Positions 42,501 through 52,640 of a stretch of DNA of 64,000 nt are shown one piece after another. The notes under the pieces were generated by a model. That model was not told where the DNA came from, ran no database searches, and saw only the letters and a list, made by a program, of their open reading frames with translations. The DNA comes from Acanthochlamys bracteata (taxonomy: Eukaryota; Streptophyta; Magnoliopsida; Pandanales; Velloziaceae). The translations under genes and the position numbers were made by a program. Numbering within the stretch: position 1 is the first letter of the stretch; each line of letters begins with the position of its first letter. The stretch spans positions 4,132,001 to 4,196,000 of the forward strand of contig CM034141.1 in assembly GCA_019914995.1 (NCBI GenBank), in the 5' to 3' direction.

Positions 42501-44793
42501 TTTTGAAATGAAAACCAAAAAACAAGAGTGTATCATGGGACCTAAAAGCTGTGAACAATAATGGAAATTAAAGAAGCAAAAGATTGAAAAGAGGTAAAAG
42601 GAAACATAAGTAAACTTTAGGTTTCTAATGACATGGTTTTTCTTCTTCTATCAATTCTTGGTGAATTGTGGTGCATTTGTCATTTACGTCTGAGATCTGA
42701 TTATTTCTGAGTTCCTTACAAATAAAGTGATCCACTGGTCTTCTGCAGATGGCAATCATGGGTTGAAAATCTCCATATGAACTTTTTCCGACAGGTAGTA
42801 AGTTTGTCGTCAGTTTTCTATTCTTTTAAGGTAACTCACTTTTCTGCTTGAAAATCTACAGTGTTATCATTAATCTTACAGTTGTTTTACTTATTTCTGA
42901 TCTGCTATTTATACAGGTTGTGAGGATCCTTAAAGGAAGTCCAAATCTTGTGATAGCATCTTTGTCTGTGCCTCTAGTGATCTTTGTTCATCCATCTTTG
43001 GGACTTGTTCTGCTTCTAGTATACCACATTTTTTGTTGTCATCTTGCTCTGACCAGGTAGCATTTGATTTATACTTGAGATTCTCTTTTACCATCTGTTG
43101 CTCTGGTTTCATGTATCTTGTCTGTTTGACGATAACGATGCAACCACTTCTATTGGATAACGTCTTTCATGAGAAGAATATATGCGGTTCTTTTTGCTTG
43201 TTTTTTGTAGAGAAAACCACCTTAAATAGGCTTAGACTTGTTTCACGATATCTGTTTTTGTTTGTTTTATCAAATCCATAGTGCATGGAGTTGTTTCGCA
43301 TTTTTAGTTTATTCAAACCATCATCTATCTAGTTATTTTTTGTCAAAATAACAGCAATCTGCTTGCTTCTACTTCCATGCTCAATGAACTAGATGGAGAA
43401 ATTGAATGGGTAAAATTCAGTCGTGCATAGTAAATGGAGGAGATTTGTCTTGAAATTTTTTTTTTCAAAATCTTTGCGCCTTCTGGCATTTGTTTGTTTG
43501 TGCAGGTGGATGTCTGAGCATGTTGCGAATAGATTGGATGGAGTGGTGGGATGGCAGAAATAATGACTTAATTTGCATCTATATTTTCTGTTGAACCTCT
43601 GATTATTAGTTCTTTGCCGTTGTTAACATTCTTAGTTACATTATTATTTCTCTAGCCTTCTAATATTCTGGATTATCGGCTGATTTCTAAAAGTCACTAT
43701 CTGGTTTGTAAGTTTTTTGGCAGCTTCATTTCGTGGCCATGCCCAGGAGTCTAATGAATATTACGTATCCAGTACCAATCCTGATCCTTCTGTGTCATAC
43801 AGAGCTAAGTCTGGTGATGTACATAGCACATGCTTGCCTGTGGATGATAGCACTTCTGGTAGCCCCAACACAGCAAAAAGTTTCCATGATAGTCAACTGG
43901 AGATCTTCAATTACCAGCATGGCATGCTGATCTTGCATCTCATTGGTACACTAATGTTTATCCCATCACTTGTTGCATGGATGCAGGTACTTCATCCTTC
44001 TCACCAAATTGCTCAGTTACTATGATGTTCTGGTTAACTGTAGCACATGTAATCATACTAATTTCAGAAATTTAAAAAATAATAATTTTATCAAGAAAAG
44101 GCATTTAGGCTGGTGGTTGTTAAACTAGCTTTGGTTTTAAGTGCTGAACAATAAATTAACCACTGGATTGATGGACAACAATTGCAGCTTTACTATTCCT
44201 TTTTTTTTTTGTTTTTTTTTTTTTATCAAGACTAACTCATGTATGGATGTCATAGAAGTTTCAAGTCTTGAAAATGACAGGTTAAACAGGCCCTTGTTTT
44301 GTGATGTAAGCTTCAAGAGATTTTCACCTTTAAAATCTCATTTAGTAGTAAGGAATTGGAGTTCCCATATGGCAGATTAGTGCAACCTTAGTTGCAGAGG
44401 TTTTGCTTGTTCTTTACCCATGAACTTAACACTCATTTTTTTCTACCTTCGTTCCAGAGAATTGGCATGGGCCAGAGCTTCCCATCATTCATTGATTCCA
44501 CACTCTGCATCGGTATCATTCTTCATGGTCTCTACGGTTCAAAACTTGATACTAATTGTGCTTCATTTACTATTCTTGGCTCTTGTGGTCAAGAATTCGG
44601 CTTAAGCCTACCGTATCTTCTATTGGGATATTACTCATTTCTTTGCTCAATCTTCTTGGCACCTTATAGAGCTTTCTATGCAATGGGAGCTAGTGGCGCC
44701 ATATGTTTGTTATGCAAATTTATTAGCAGAAGACAGAATGTCAAAAGCGGTCGATACTTCAGAAGACAGAGAAGGCATTCACACAAACATTGA
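29632..44793 (+). CDS. PGAP1: GPI inositol-deacylase, PGAP1-like
   Basis: Eighteen exons keep one frame: 29632-29913, 31176-31400, 31779-31966, 32057-32228, 32508-32645, 32715-32904, 35086-35231, 35491-35667, 35817-35927, 37023-37142, 37271-37415, 38020-38183, 38371-38457, 39749-40077, 42749-42830, 42917-43056, 43713-43986 and 44458-44793. The product is about 1,101 residues, close to Arabidopsis At3g27325 as I remember it. It has an N-terminal signal-anchor (about 7-26), the PGNGGSYKQVRS motif (about 86-97), and a lipase nucleophile motif VGHSMGG with Ser at about 201. A luminal region follows, then several hydrophobic segments from about residue 690 to the end. In the ER, PGAP1 removes the acyl chain from the inositol of GPI anchors so that GPI proteins can leave. 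All catalytic-domain landmarks seen are intact, so the gene is probably functional. Confidence 0.95.
30553..30581. repeat. Poly-T run in PGAP1 intron 1
   Basis: About 29 consecutive T. On the opposite strand this is a poly-A tail-like run, which could mark an old retroposon, but no retroposon body is recognisable on either side. Confidence 0.85.
33395..33905. repeat. AT-rich repeat-like stretch in PGAP1 intron 6
   Basis: A run of AAAATTTTT, TTTTACGG and GATTTTA words, bounded by CCAAGGTTATCAAAATCC on the left and GATTTTCATAACCTTG on the right. The ends form inverted relatives (AAGGTTAT/ATAACCTT). This may be a decayed non-autonomous element of about 510 bp. Confidence 0.45.
38535..38810. repeat. 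137-bp tandem duplication in PGAP1 intron 13
   Basis: Two nearly identical adjacent copies: AGGTCATTGGACATATAC at 38551 and 38688, and TGTTAGAGGTGTTTAAGG in both. The very low divergence points to a recent duplication. Non-coding; it does not touch a splice site. Confidence 0.9.
40735..41395. mobile_element. Possible MITE in PGAP1 intron 14
   Basis: The left end reads TGCGTTTAGTTGCGCGGAAG and the right end, in reverse complement, GTGTGTTTAGTTGTAGGAAA, each followed by GTGAG. The inside is very AT-rich without a frame. The inverted ends and roughly 660-bp size fit a non-autonomous DNA element. The target-site duplication is not resolved. Confidence 0.55.
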
Positions 44794-45130
44794 GCTGGTT
44801 CCCGACTACCTGCACTCTATTCTTTCCTTGTTATTGTGGCCATGTTCTGCTTTTGATTCGAAATCTCATAATTACTATCGACGAAGCTTGTCCTAGTAGT
44901 ATTGCAAGGTCATCATTCGCTAATAGATTTGAAATGGTATCACAGTGTGATTATTTAACTGCAACAATCATCAATATTCTTCTGCTCAAAGTCGGAGTTG
45001 GATTATAAGAGCATCATCGACATGCTGTAATGATATTGGAAATTTTGTAGAACTCAGCATTTTGTATTGCTTGCGTTATTACAAATTTTTGCATGTCGTG
45101 GAATCTAGTCGTGGAACGTAGTGAACTTTT
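44794..45130 (+). other. 3' UTR of PGAP1
   Basis: This follows the TGA at 44791-44793. The end is not fixed; AT content rises after about 45180. Confidence 0.4.
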
Positions 45131-46370
45131 ATGTTTTCAAGTCTTGCTTGTTGTTAAAAGAACTCGTAATTCTTAAATTTATCCAGGAAGCGTTTTGTCG
45201 AATATTTTAGTTAAGTTCGTAGAGTTTACATGAGACATCCTTTTTTAGCTCTTTTGAATAATGTTCTTGTGAACGTTTATCGGTTGTTACTTTTTTCTGT
45301 TCGTAGATTGTGCAACTGAAATTTAGAAGCAACACGTTGTTCTATTGATGTAATACTTCCATTCCTATATAATATTTCATAATAGTATTTATCATCTATT
45401 TTGTTTCGAGTAAAAATTAATCAATTGATGCTGTACAGTAAGATGGAATTAGGCTTATCCGTTTGGGCTTGTTAAAAATGCTTGTTTAATATAGGATTTA
45501 TTTTAAAAACCTTTTAACATGAGAGAACTTTTGTTTAAACGTTTCTGTTTTATGCTTGAATTTATATATGTTATTTATATTTGGTTTCTAAAAGAAACGT
45601 ATCATAATATTATCTTCAAAACAAAATCCATTTTTCTCTCTATATATATAATTAATTACACACTACTGAACACTTTTAGCTAAAGTTCAAACTCAATCCG
45701 GATGTCGATCAAAAACTCTCTTTGGATCGACTGTTCGCGGTCCAATCGGCTGGTTTAGCAGGTATAACTGTCGGGTCGCTATCTTACCGGAATGACATTG
45801 GCGAATGTCAAGCGAAAGATGATGCTCATTGACGGAGCAGTGGCATGTAGCGAGATGGGCTTTGGCAGCTGTTTTGGTTACGATGGAAGAGATAATACGG
45901 GGAGAGATTTGGTGTGAAGATCAGGGATGGTTGAGATTGTTGAGTGGCAAATGTTACGGTAGAGAGTTCTTAAATAATATTGAGGAAATGATATTGTTGT
46001 CTAATATCGTTGTTGTTTGCTAGAGTTGTTCTGTGTTTTCATGTTTGGAAAGAACAAGATCTAGAAGGAAGGAGAAGGTAACAGTTGAAGAGAACAAGCT
46101 TAGCTCTTTCATTGCTACTAGGAGTTGGCAATGCAGTTGTGCGAAGACTTGGTCGGGCCATAAAAAATACAATCGGACAGCCCGGCCTGTCTATATTTGC
46201 ACCTATAGAACCGAGTGTCCTTTCGATAAGCACTCTCAACGCACCCTAAAAATTATAAGCATGTAGTTTTTATATATCTAAGAAACATCAAATGATTTTG
46301 ATATTAACTTGAAAAATCATAAGTATAAACATCAAATAATTTTGTAGATAGAATTTCCAAACTAAAAAGA
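45130..46370. other. Intergenic DNA, no gene seen
   Basis: Mixed to AT-rich sequence. Short frames at 45829-46266 show no family, no ATG-led context and no splice support. A less AT-rich patch (45690-46240) may be a decayed gene or element, but nothing is recognisable. Confidence 0.5.
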
Positions 46371-46379
46371 TTGCTGGCC

Positions 46380-47075
46380 CACATCAATATGGAACTATTA
46401 AGGATAATATTTTCTATTTATAAGCACATATTTATCCAACACTCAATCAATATGGGACTATTAACGAGAGTAGGTTGTTTAACCCACCAAATCAAATTTT
46501 ATTTGACCCAATTTAAGACGAGTTGCTGGCCCACATCTAAATTAACTAGTTTGGTTTTCACTTGAATATCATTTCGGGCTCCTAACTGCTAATCCGGTAC
46601 TAACTAACCAAATTAGTTCATTTTTTATTCTAGTATACTAAATTCTACACGCTACTAATCCGGAACTAGCATAACTTAGAAGCCCAATAATTTTCTCCCC
46701 AATAACACGTTGGCTCGCTTAATTCTATCGGACTTTGATACCAATTATAAAATCGGATACTCACAATAAAAATATTGGTTAGGGATTAGGATTTACTACT
46801 TATAAGAACATACCCATTTTAATATCCAATTAATATGGGACTACTAAGAAGCGTGGGCTGTTAAATCTATAATAGTATGGTACATTTGGTCTAATACGAA
46901 ACGAGTTGCTGTCCCACCTACAAATTAGCTAGCTCTTTTTTTATTTGGGCACAATCTCAAACCTCTACATTACTAATATGGTCATAGTTCACTAAACTAG
47001 TGCATTTTTATTTGTGCCTACTAAATTCTATATGCTACTAATTCGTGCCTAGACTAACTTAGAAGCTCAACAATA
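46380..47075. repeat. Direct duplication with 383-bp spacing, non-coding
   Basis: Two diverged copies lie head to tail. Landmarks are AATATGGGACTA (46449 and 46832), GAGTTGCTG.CCCAC (about 46519 and 46905), ACTAAATTCTA..CGCTACTAAT-like words (46638 and 47020) and AACTTAGAAGC (about 46672 and 47057). A further short copy of the AATATGG.ACTATTAA word sits at 46386. The phrase GATACCAATTATAAAATCGG between copies recalls non-coding parts of plant retroelements, but no LTR or protein is seen. Confidence 0.75.
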
Positions 47076-47644
47076 TTTTTATTCTATTTTAAAAAATGAG
47101 TTCTACTTGTTTGACATATAAAAAATAATAAAGATAGAGAATACAAGATCTTACGATTTAAAATTTTATGTACTTTCATTATTTTATAATTAAATTTGTA
47201 AAATATTATAAAAAATTTATTAAAAAATGTAAAATTAAAAAATTGAGATGTGCTTTTCAAAAACACACAGCCAAATGCTCTAACAATATTTACATATTTT
47301 GGATATCTTTCAACCGCCGCGCAATAAAAAATAACAATTATTTTTGTAAGTTGACAGATGAATCTTTTATGCTAAATATAGCATAGAATTTTCTACTTTT
47401 TTAATTGATTAAAAAATATACTTCAAAATTTTACAATTATTATTATACAAGTACTCTTAAGTCCATGTGTATTTTGTTACATATGTAAAAAAATGAAATA
47501 ATTTTATCCACGTAGATATAAAGATTTGTATACTTTTGGAACTTTCCCTTTCATTTAATTAACTTTGTTTAATAGTTGTTTTTAATTTCTTTGAAAAATA
47601 CCCTTTTTTTTTTAGAGTGCATAATATGAAGTAACAAAAGATAG

Positions 47645-47690
47645 GTAATAATAATAATAATAATAATAATAAAATAAATAAATACGATCA
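47645..47690. repeat. (AAT)n microsatellite
   Basis: AATAAT repeats passing into AAAT/AATA units, about 230 bp before the promoter of the gene at 48019. Confidence 0.85.
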
Positions 47691-47916
47691 GTTTAGTTAA
47701 AAGTAAATTTTAGTTAGAGTTGAATATATAAGAGAAGTCTATAGTCGACGATAGGAGATAGCTGTCCTTTTTTCCAGATGAGAGCGAGAGTTACAGAGTT
47801 TGTGTTAAATTCAGCTTCCATCACTAGAATCAGAGACCTTGTTGAATTACTCCTCACACCACGAAAAAACCATTAACTCAAACTTTCCCGCTCTTATAAA
47901 TGAGTAGCTGAGTGTC

Positions 47917-47925
47917 TATAAATAG
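47917..47925 (+). promoter_or_regulatory. TATA box of the acidic-protein gene
   Basis: TATAAATAG lies 102 bases before the ATG at 48019. It fits the plant TATA consensus and supports the downstream frame as a real transcribed gene with a leader of roughly 70 bases. Confidence 0.7.
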
Positions 47926-48018
47926 AGCCACAATCTTTTAACCTTCTCCTATCCTTCCTCTTTAGGATTTTAATATTAACTAAACAAGCTGTCATCGTTG
48001 ATCAATCCGTTGATCTCA

Positions 48019-48819
48019 ATGCAGCAGGCGAGCTTCACCTTCGACTCAATCCACAGAGGCATGAACGCACTCAACCTGTGCACCGTCGCCGTTTTCCCTG
48101 TCACCCAGAACCAAATTCCTCAATCAAAGCTCCACTTTGCGATCTTCTTTTCGGAGGAAATCTACTTGAGTAGTTCTCAGAAAGAAAAAGGAGGCAGGTT
48201 TCCTTCGGAAGAGAGGCACTTATCCGGCAACCTCATGACCAACTTAGATCCGGAGTCGTGCCGTTGGAGCTTGCGGCAGTCGCTTAAAAAGTTATCGATC
48301 GAGCGACAGTGCCGTCTCCAATTAGCGAAGTGCGTTGCGGACATCGTGAGGCATATGCTGTGGCGAGGGTGCAAGAAGTTTCGGGTTGAAATACAACTTA
48401 TTCGAACTTATCATGATGAAATTTTTGACGGCGAAACCGTGACCGGTTCTGGTGATGCGCTAGTGATCGTTGAAAAAGAAGAAGATGGTCGGGAGGGTAC
48501 CGAGATGGAGGACGAATCAGGTGATCATGATGACGGCGATAACAATAGTAACAATAGCAGCAGTACTGCTTCTGCTGATAACCAGCAGCGCATCAACAAA
48601 ACCGGCTCTGGTGATAACGAAAAGTTGCCTTCGGATGATGCTGATATTCAGGAAATTACAGAGAAAGACGGCTCCGGCGACGACGGAAATTTGAATGCGG
48701 GTAAAGGAAGTGGTACTACTGACTCGGATGACTATGAATCTTGCTGCGACGTTTGCGATTGCTCGGAAGAGTCTTGTGAGTTGTGTTTCTTTCAAGTCCA
48801 ACACTACTGTGACTATTAG
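48019..48819 (+). CDS. Unrecognised intronless gene: acidic protein with GSGD repeats and a Cys-rich tail
   Basis: A single open frame of 266 residues starts at the first ATG after a good TATA box. I do not recognise the family. Residues about 1-130 look folded: hydrophobic patches such as ALNLCTVAVFPV and LHFAIFFSEEIYL, then a basic amphipathic part (SLRQSLKKLSIERQCRLQLA, VRHMLWRGCKKFRVEIQLI). From about 140 the chain is strongly acidic and low in complexity, with repeated GSGD/ESGD words and an Asn/Ser run. The last 30 residues hold several Cys (CCDVCDCSEESCELC, then C near the end), resembling a short metal-binding knuckle but not a complete RING. Codon use and GC are clearly higher than the AT-rich flanks, which supports coding. 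It could be a lineage-specific gene or a shortened relative of a larger plant family. No function is proposed. Confidence 0.7.
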   Translation: MQQASFTFDSIHRGMNALNLCTVAVFPVTQNQIPQSKLHFAIFFSEEIYLSSSQKEKGGRFPSEERHLSGNLMTNLDPESCRWSLRQSLKKLSIERQCRLQLAKCVADIVRHMLWRGCKKFRVEIQLIRTYHDEIFDGETVTGSGDALVIVEKEEDGREGTEMEDESGDHDDGDNNSNNSSSTASADNQQRINKTGSGDNEKLPSDDADIQEITEKDGSGDDGNLNAGKGSGTTDSDDYESCCDVCDCSEESCELCFFQVQHYCDY

Positions 48820-50850
48820 GTTAAGTGGGGATGTGTATGTAGATTCTTGGATTTGTTTTTAGTTTTACGAGTGTTAAGACTTTATTTGAAGTACTGATAA
48901 TATTTGTTGTTCTTTCTGGAAATTTTTGTCTTTTGACATTACAGATATTCCATGATCAGATGATGTGCTGTTTCACTTGTTTGAAAAAATTAACTTGCGT
49001 CTCTTAAAAAAACAAAAGAACTTGCTTTAACATTGATCCAGTTCAAAAAGGTGAGGAAACGATCGATGAGGAGCAGCTTCGATCATGGACGATGCGGTAA
49101 CGCGTGGTTTTTGTTGTGGACGGTCTACAGAGTTCCGAGGGAGGGGTAGAGCTAGTTTGGTTCAGTCATGGACGAAGAGAACGTTTTTACTGTTGATGTG
49201 ATTAAAATTAAATAGAGAGAATAAACAAGAAACAGAATTGTAATGAGACTTGAATTAAGTTTCAGGTAAATTTTTTGAATATCGTACAAGAAGTCTAACT
49301 CCGACTCTTTTAACTCTTGCAAGTCCATTGTCATCAGCAGTAGAGTTTAAATTGGAGCAAATCGTTAGGGATTGACAATAGTAGAGTTTAAATTGGATGA
49401 ACTGGATTCAAATCATGGTTGAAGTCATACATAATTGTTGATTGTTATTTAAATAAAAAAATATTTGCATAGAGTTCAAATTCGAAACAAGTAATAATAT
49501 TGTAATGCATCAATTATGTTTCATACATCAACATCAGTCCTGATTTGTTAAATTTATGAACCAATTGATTTCAAAGATAACTAGTATTCATACATGGACC
49601 TTATATTATGCCTCCGTTTGGATGTCCCGAAATTTTTATGCTTTTGAAATAAAGCTACTTTATAGTATTATAAGGAGATGTGAAGCTTTTATTATAAAAA
49701 CAATTTTATACTAAAAGGATTTGGATAAATTTTTATAATATTATATTATTTATGCTAAAAGCTAGATAAAGTGTTTGGCTAATCTTATGATTATTACTAT
49801 AATAATCTAAATATATAATAATTGATATATTATTAAATTTTTTAATTTTTACATATTATTTACTTTTTTAATTTAATGTTTTCTATTATATAAAAATTGT
49901 ATTAATACTTTCTTAAATTAATTTTATATTTATTAGCAAATTATATTTTTAGTATAAATCAATAATTAATATTGAATAATATTTATTATAAATATAACTA
50001 TTAAATTTGAAAATATATTTAAATTAATATTAAAAGTTTATTATCTTAATATTTATAAAATTAGTATTATTATTGTAAATTAACAAATAAGTTTGATATG
50101 TATTTTACATCTCTATCAATTATAGATTTTATTGTTATAATCTAAATATATTAAATAAATATTGAATAATTATACAGTCAATTATTAATAATATTAAACA
50201 AATTTTAATATAGATATCATATGATTATATCTACTAATTACGAATTCCACATCTATTATTCAAGACCATTACGAACATAGCTACTAATTTAGGTTACAAT
50301 TTCTACACCAACATGGGCTATATATGTACCTACACAAACAAGTACTTATTAAAAAACCAATCCTTAACAGTAAGTAAAAAGGAAAAACAAAAACTATAGA
50401 CACTTGCATCTAACATGTTGAAAAGAAAATCATATAATGAAAATTAAACTAACGACTCCCATCTCCACTTGCAATAAATTGAAGCCAACATGGTTTAAGT
50501 AAATTTCATGAGGACTTTGAACGGATATATTAGAATAACATTATCTGATTACACTAGTAGGCACAACAATTTCAAAAGAAAGACAACATTCTTAAATTAT
50601 ATAATTGGACTTGCATTACATTTAAAGTTTGTAGATTTCAAATAACTATTACAAGTCAAAGCAAAATGCAGCAATTTACAAACTAAATATTACAAGCATC
50701 AAATAGAGACCATGATAACCCACGGCACGAATCTAAAAATTAGCTATTAAAAATAATCATAACCATCACAAATTTCAAGACATAAGCCCCATCGGTTTAA
50801 TCATGACAGCTTACAACAATCCAAAAAAACAAAAAACTCGATGTTTCAAA
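48820..50850. other. Intergenic DNA, mostly AT-rich
   Basis: The first 300 bases are the likely 3' UTR of the acidic-protein gene. GTAGAGTTTAAATTGGA is repeated at about 49340 and 49380. A possible MITE end, GCCTCCGTTTGGATGTCC, sits at about 49611, followed by some 600 bases that are almost only A and T. No gene is supported. Confidence 0.5.
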
Positions 50851-50851
50851 C

Positions 50852-50950
50852 TCATTGAAGAACCTTTTTAACCTTCGTGGTTACTTCCATAGGTGGCTTC
50901 TCAGCATGAAGGTTGGCCACTAGACTCTTCTTTAAATAGTAACCAATCAC
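50852..50950 (-). CDS. Possible terminal exon of a small minus-strand gene
   Basis: On the minus strand an acceptor-like TATTGCAG is followed by 32 sense codons and TGA. The peptide contains GYYLKKSLVANL and HAEKPPMEV and ends in a basic KVKKVLQ. Its GC content and sense-codon pattern stand out from the flanks. Matching upstream signals on the same strand are a good donor GTAAGTCAC at about 51733 and a GC-richer, CpG-containing patch at about 52260-52500 that could be a promoter/leader. I could not find the start codon or the exons between, and do not recognise the protein. It may be a small membrane or organelle protein, or chance. Confidence 0.35.
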   Translation of the reverse strand: MIGYYLKKSLVANLHAEKPPMEVTTKVKKVLQ

Positions 50951-52640
50951 CTGCAATACAACACCTTGAAGGTTAATTTAACTATTAAGCACAAAGATAA
51001 AAACCATTCAACTGTGATCTCCAGTATGGTTGAGATCAATCTCAATGAATTATCCTTTAGAGTTTCATAAAAGTTATGTACTGATCTTCATAATATAAGA
51101 AACTAGGATATCGGCATAAGGCTAAATTCTGTGAGATGAAATAAGCATTATTCCTTAAACCTATGCATGTCTAGAATATCACTTGAGCATAATTATGATT
51201 AGCTTTTTAGGTCACATAGCAACTAAGAAGACAACACATTTCATAAATTCTACAATTTGGTCAATCCATGGGGAAAATCTCGAAGATAAACAATTCACTA
51301 CTCTCTTCAAGCAATAACAGTAATAAACAAAATCTCAAGCATCAACAATTCAATAACGTTGATCAATCTTTCTTTTTAGTGTACATACTCAATTTTCTAT
51401 GCAAAGTTGAATTTCCACTGTCATGGAATGAACTACTAACTAATCAATTAAAACCAAGCTACAATCTGAAGCTCAATTATAATAAATAAATTCTAACAAT
51501 ATATCCATTAAAAAAAAACTTGCAACACATATCCTAAACTCCAAACCTAAGCTAAAACTTGTTAAAGTTACCTAGATCTCAAAACCAACTTATCACGACT
51601 TGGTACTCCTAAAGATCTCAAGAACAACAACCTCTACACAACATTCTTGATCATTTTTTCTCAAGAAAATAAACAAAAACAGCTAACAAATAAATTAGAA
51701 ACAAAACAGCAAGAAGAGTGATAAGTGACTTACCTATGACTGGTGATGATAAACTTATTCAATGAAAATTTATTTGAATACAAATAAACTGCTGTTGCTT
51801 TGAATACCAACAAACTATAAGCAACACTAGATTTGTTTGCAATAATTTCCAACTACAAATAAAATCCAACATATATTTCATAAAACAAATTACAACACAT
51901 TAATTCCAACAAATATACCAAACAAATTTTTTTTGAAAGCTAAAAAACTTCTGAAACAATTTGCTACATGCCAACACAGCTACACAAAAAACACATCAGC
52001 TGATCATTTCAACAGATTATGATTTACTCAATACACTGATGATCAATTCCGTTGCTAATCAACACAGCATAGATAAAGAATGCAACCATGCAAAAATTGG
52101 TCGAAAATAACAATGAATAACTAGCTACAGAAGATGAACTATCTCAGTAATTTTACACAACATCTATCGACCAATAATTACAGATCTAATCAAATCAAAT
52201 CGTTCAATAATAGATCAGATCATAAATCGATCAAAGAGGATAACTAATTTCATTTCCAATCTATGAAATCAAGAGCGGCCGCGGTGAAACTTATTAGGGT
52301 TTGGAGAACTAACCAAAGTAGTATTGGTACCGGTCAGAAGAATAACCAAACTCGAACAGCGGTAAGAAGAGTAAACAGGAGCTCGCGAGCGCGATTAGGA
52401 TTTCTACCCGCTCATAGATGGTTGTCCAAGCAGCATTTAGGGCCAAAAAGGTGAAAAATAGGACGAACGGAAGGAGAGGAAGGAGTTTCGAAGCCGATTG
52501 GAAGAAACTGGCAAAAATTGCAGATCGGCGGGGTATGGATTGTTGTCAATCGCGAAAGAAAGAGAAAAGATAAAGGAAGAAGAAAATGAGAGCAGATCAG
52601 TCTGGTAGAGAATTTTATACATCATTGTAATTTTGCTAAC
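50951..52640 (-). other. Possible introns and leader of the small minus-strand gene
   Basis: On the minus strand a donor AG/GTAAGTCAC lies at about 51733. The segment 52260-52500 is rich in CG dinucleotides (for example GCGGCCGCGG at about 52275), unlike its surroundings, as in plant promoters or first exons. No open frame linking these to the exon at 50852-50950 was found. Confidence 0.3.

Noticed and set aside
45829-46266. Plus- and minus-strand frames with moderate base balance.
   Set aside because: No family, splice or promoter support; possibly decayed, but not identifiable.
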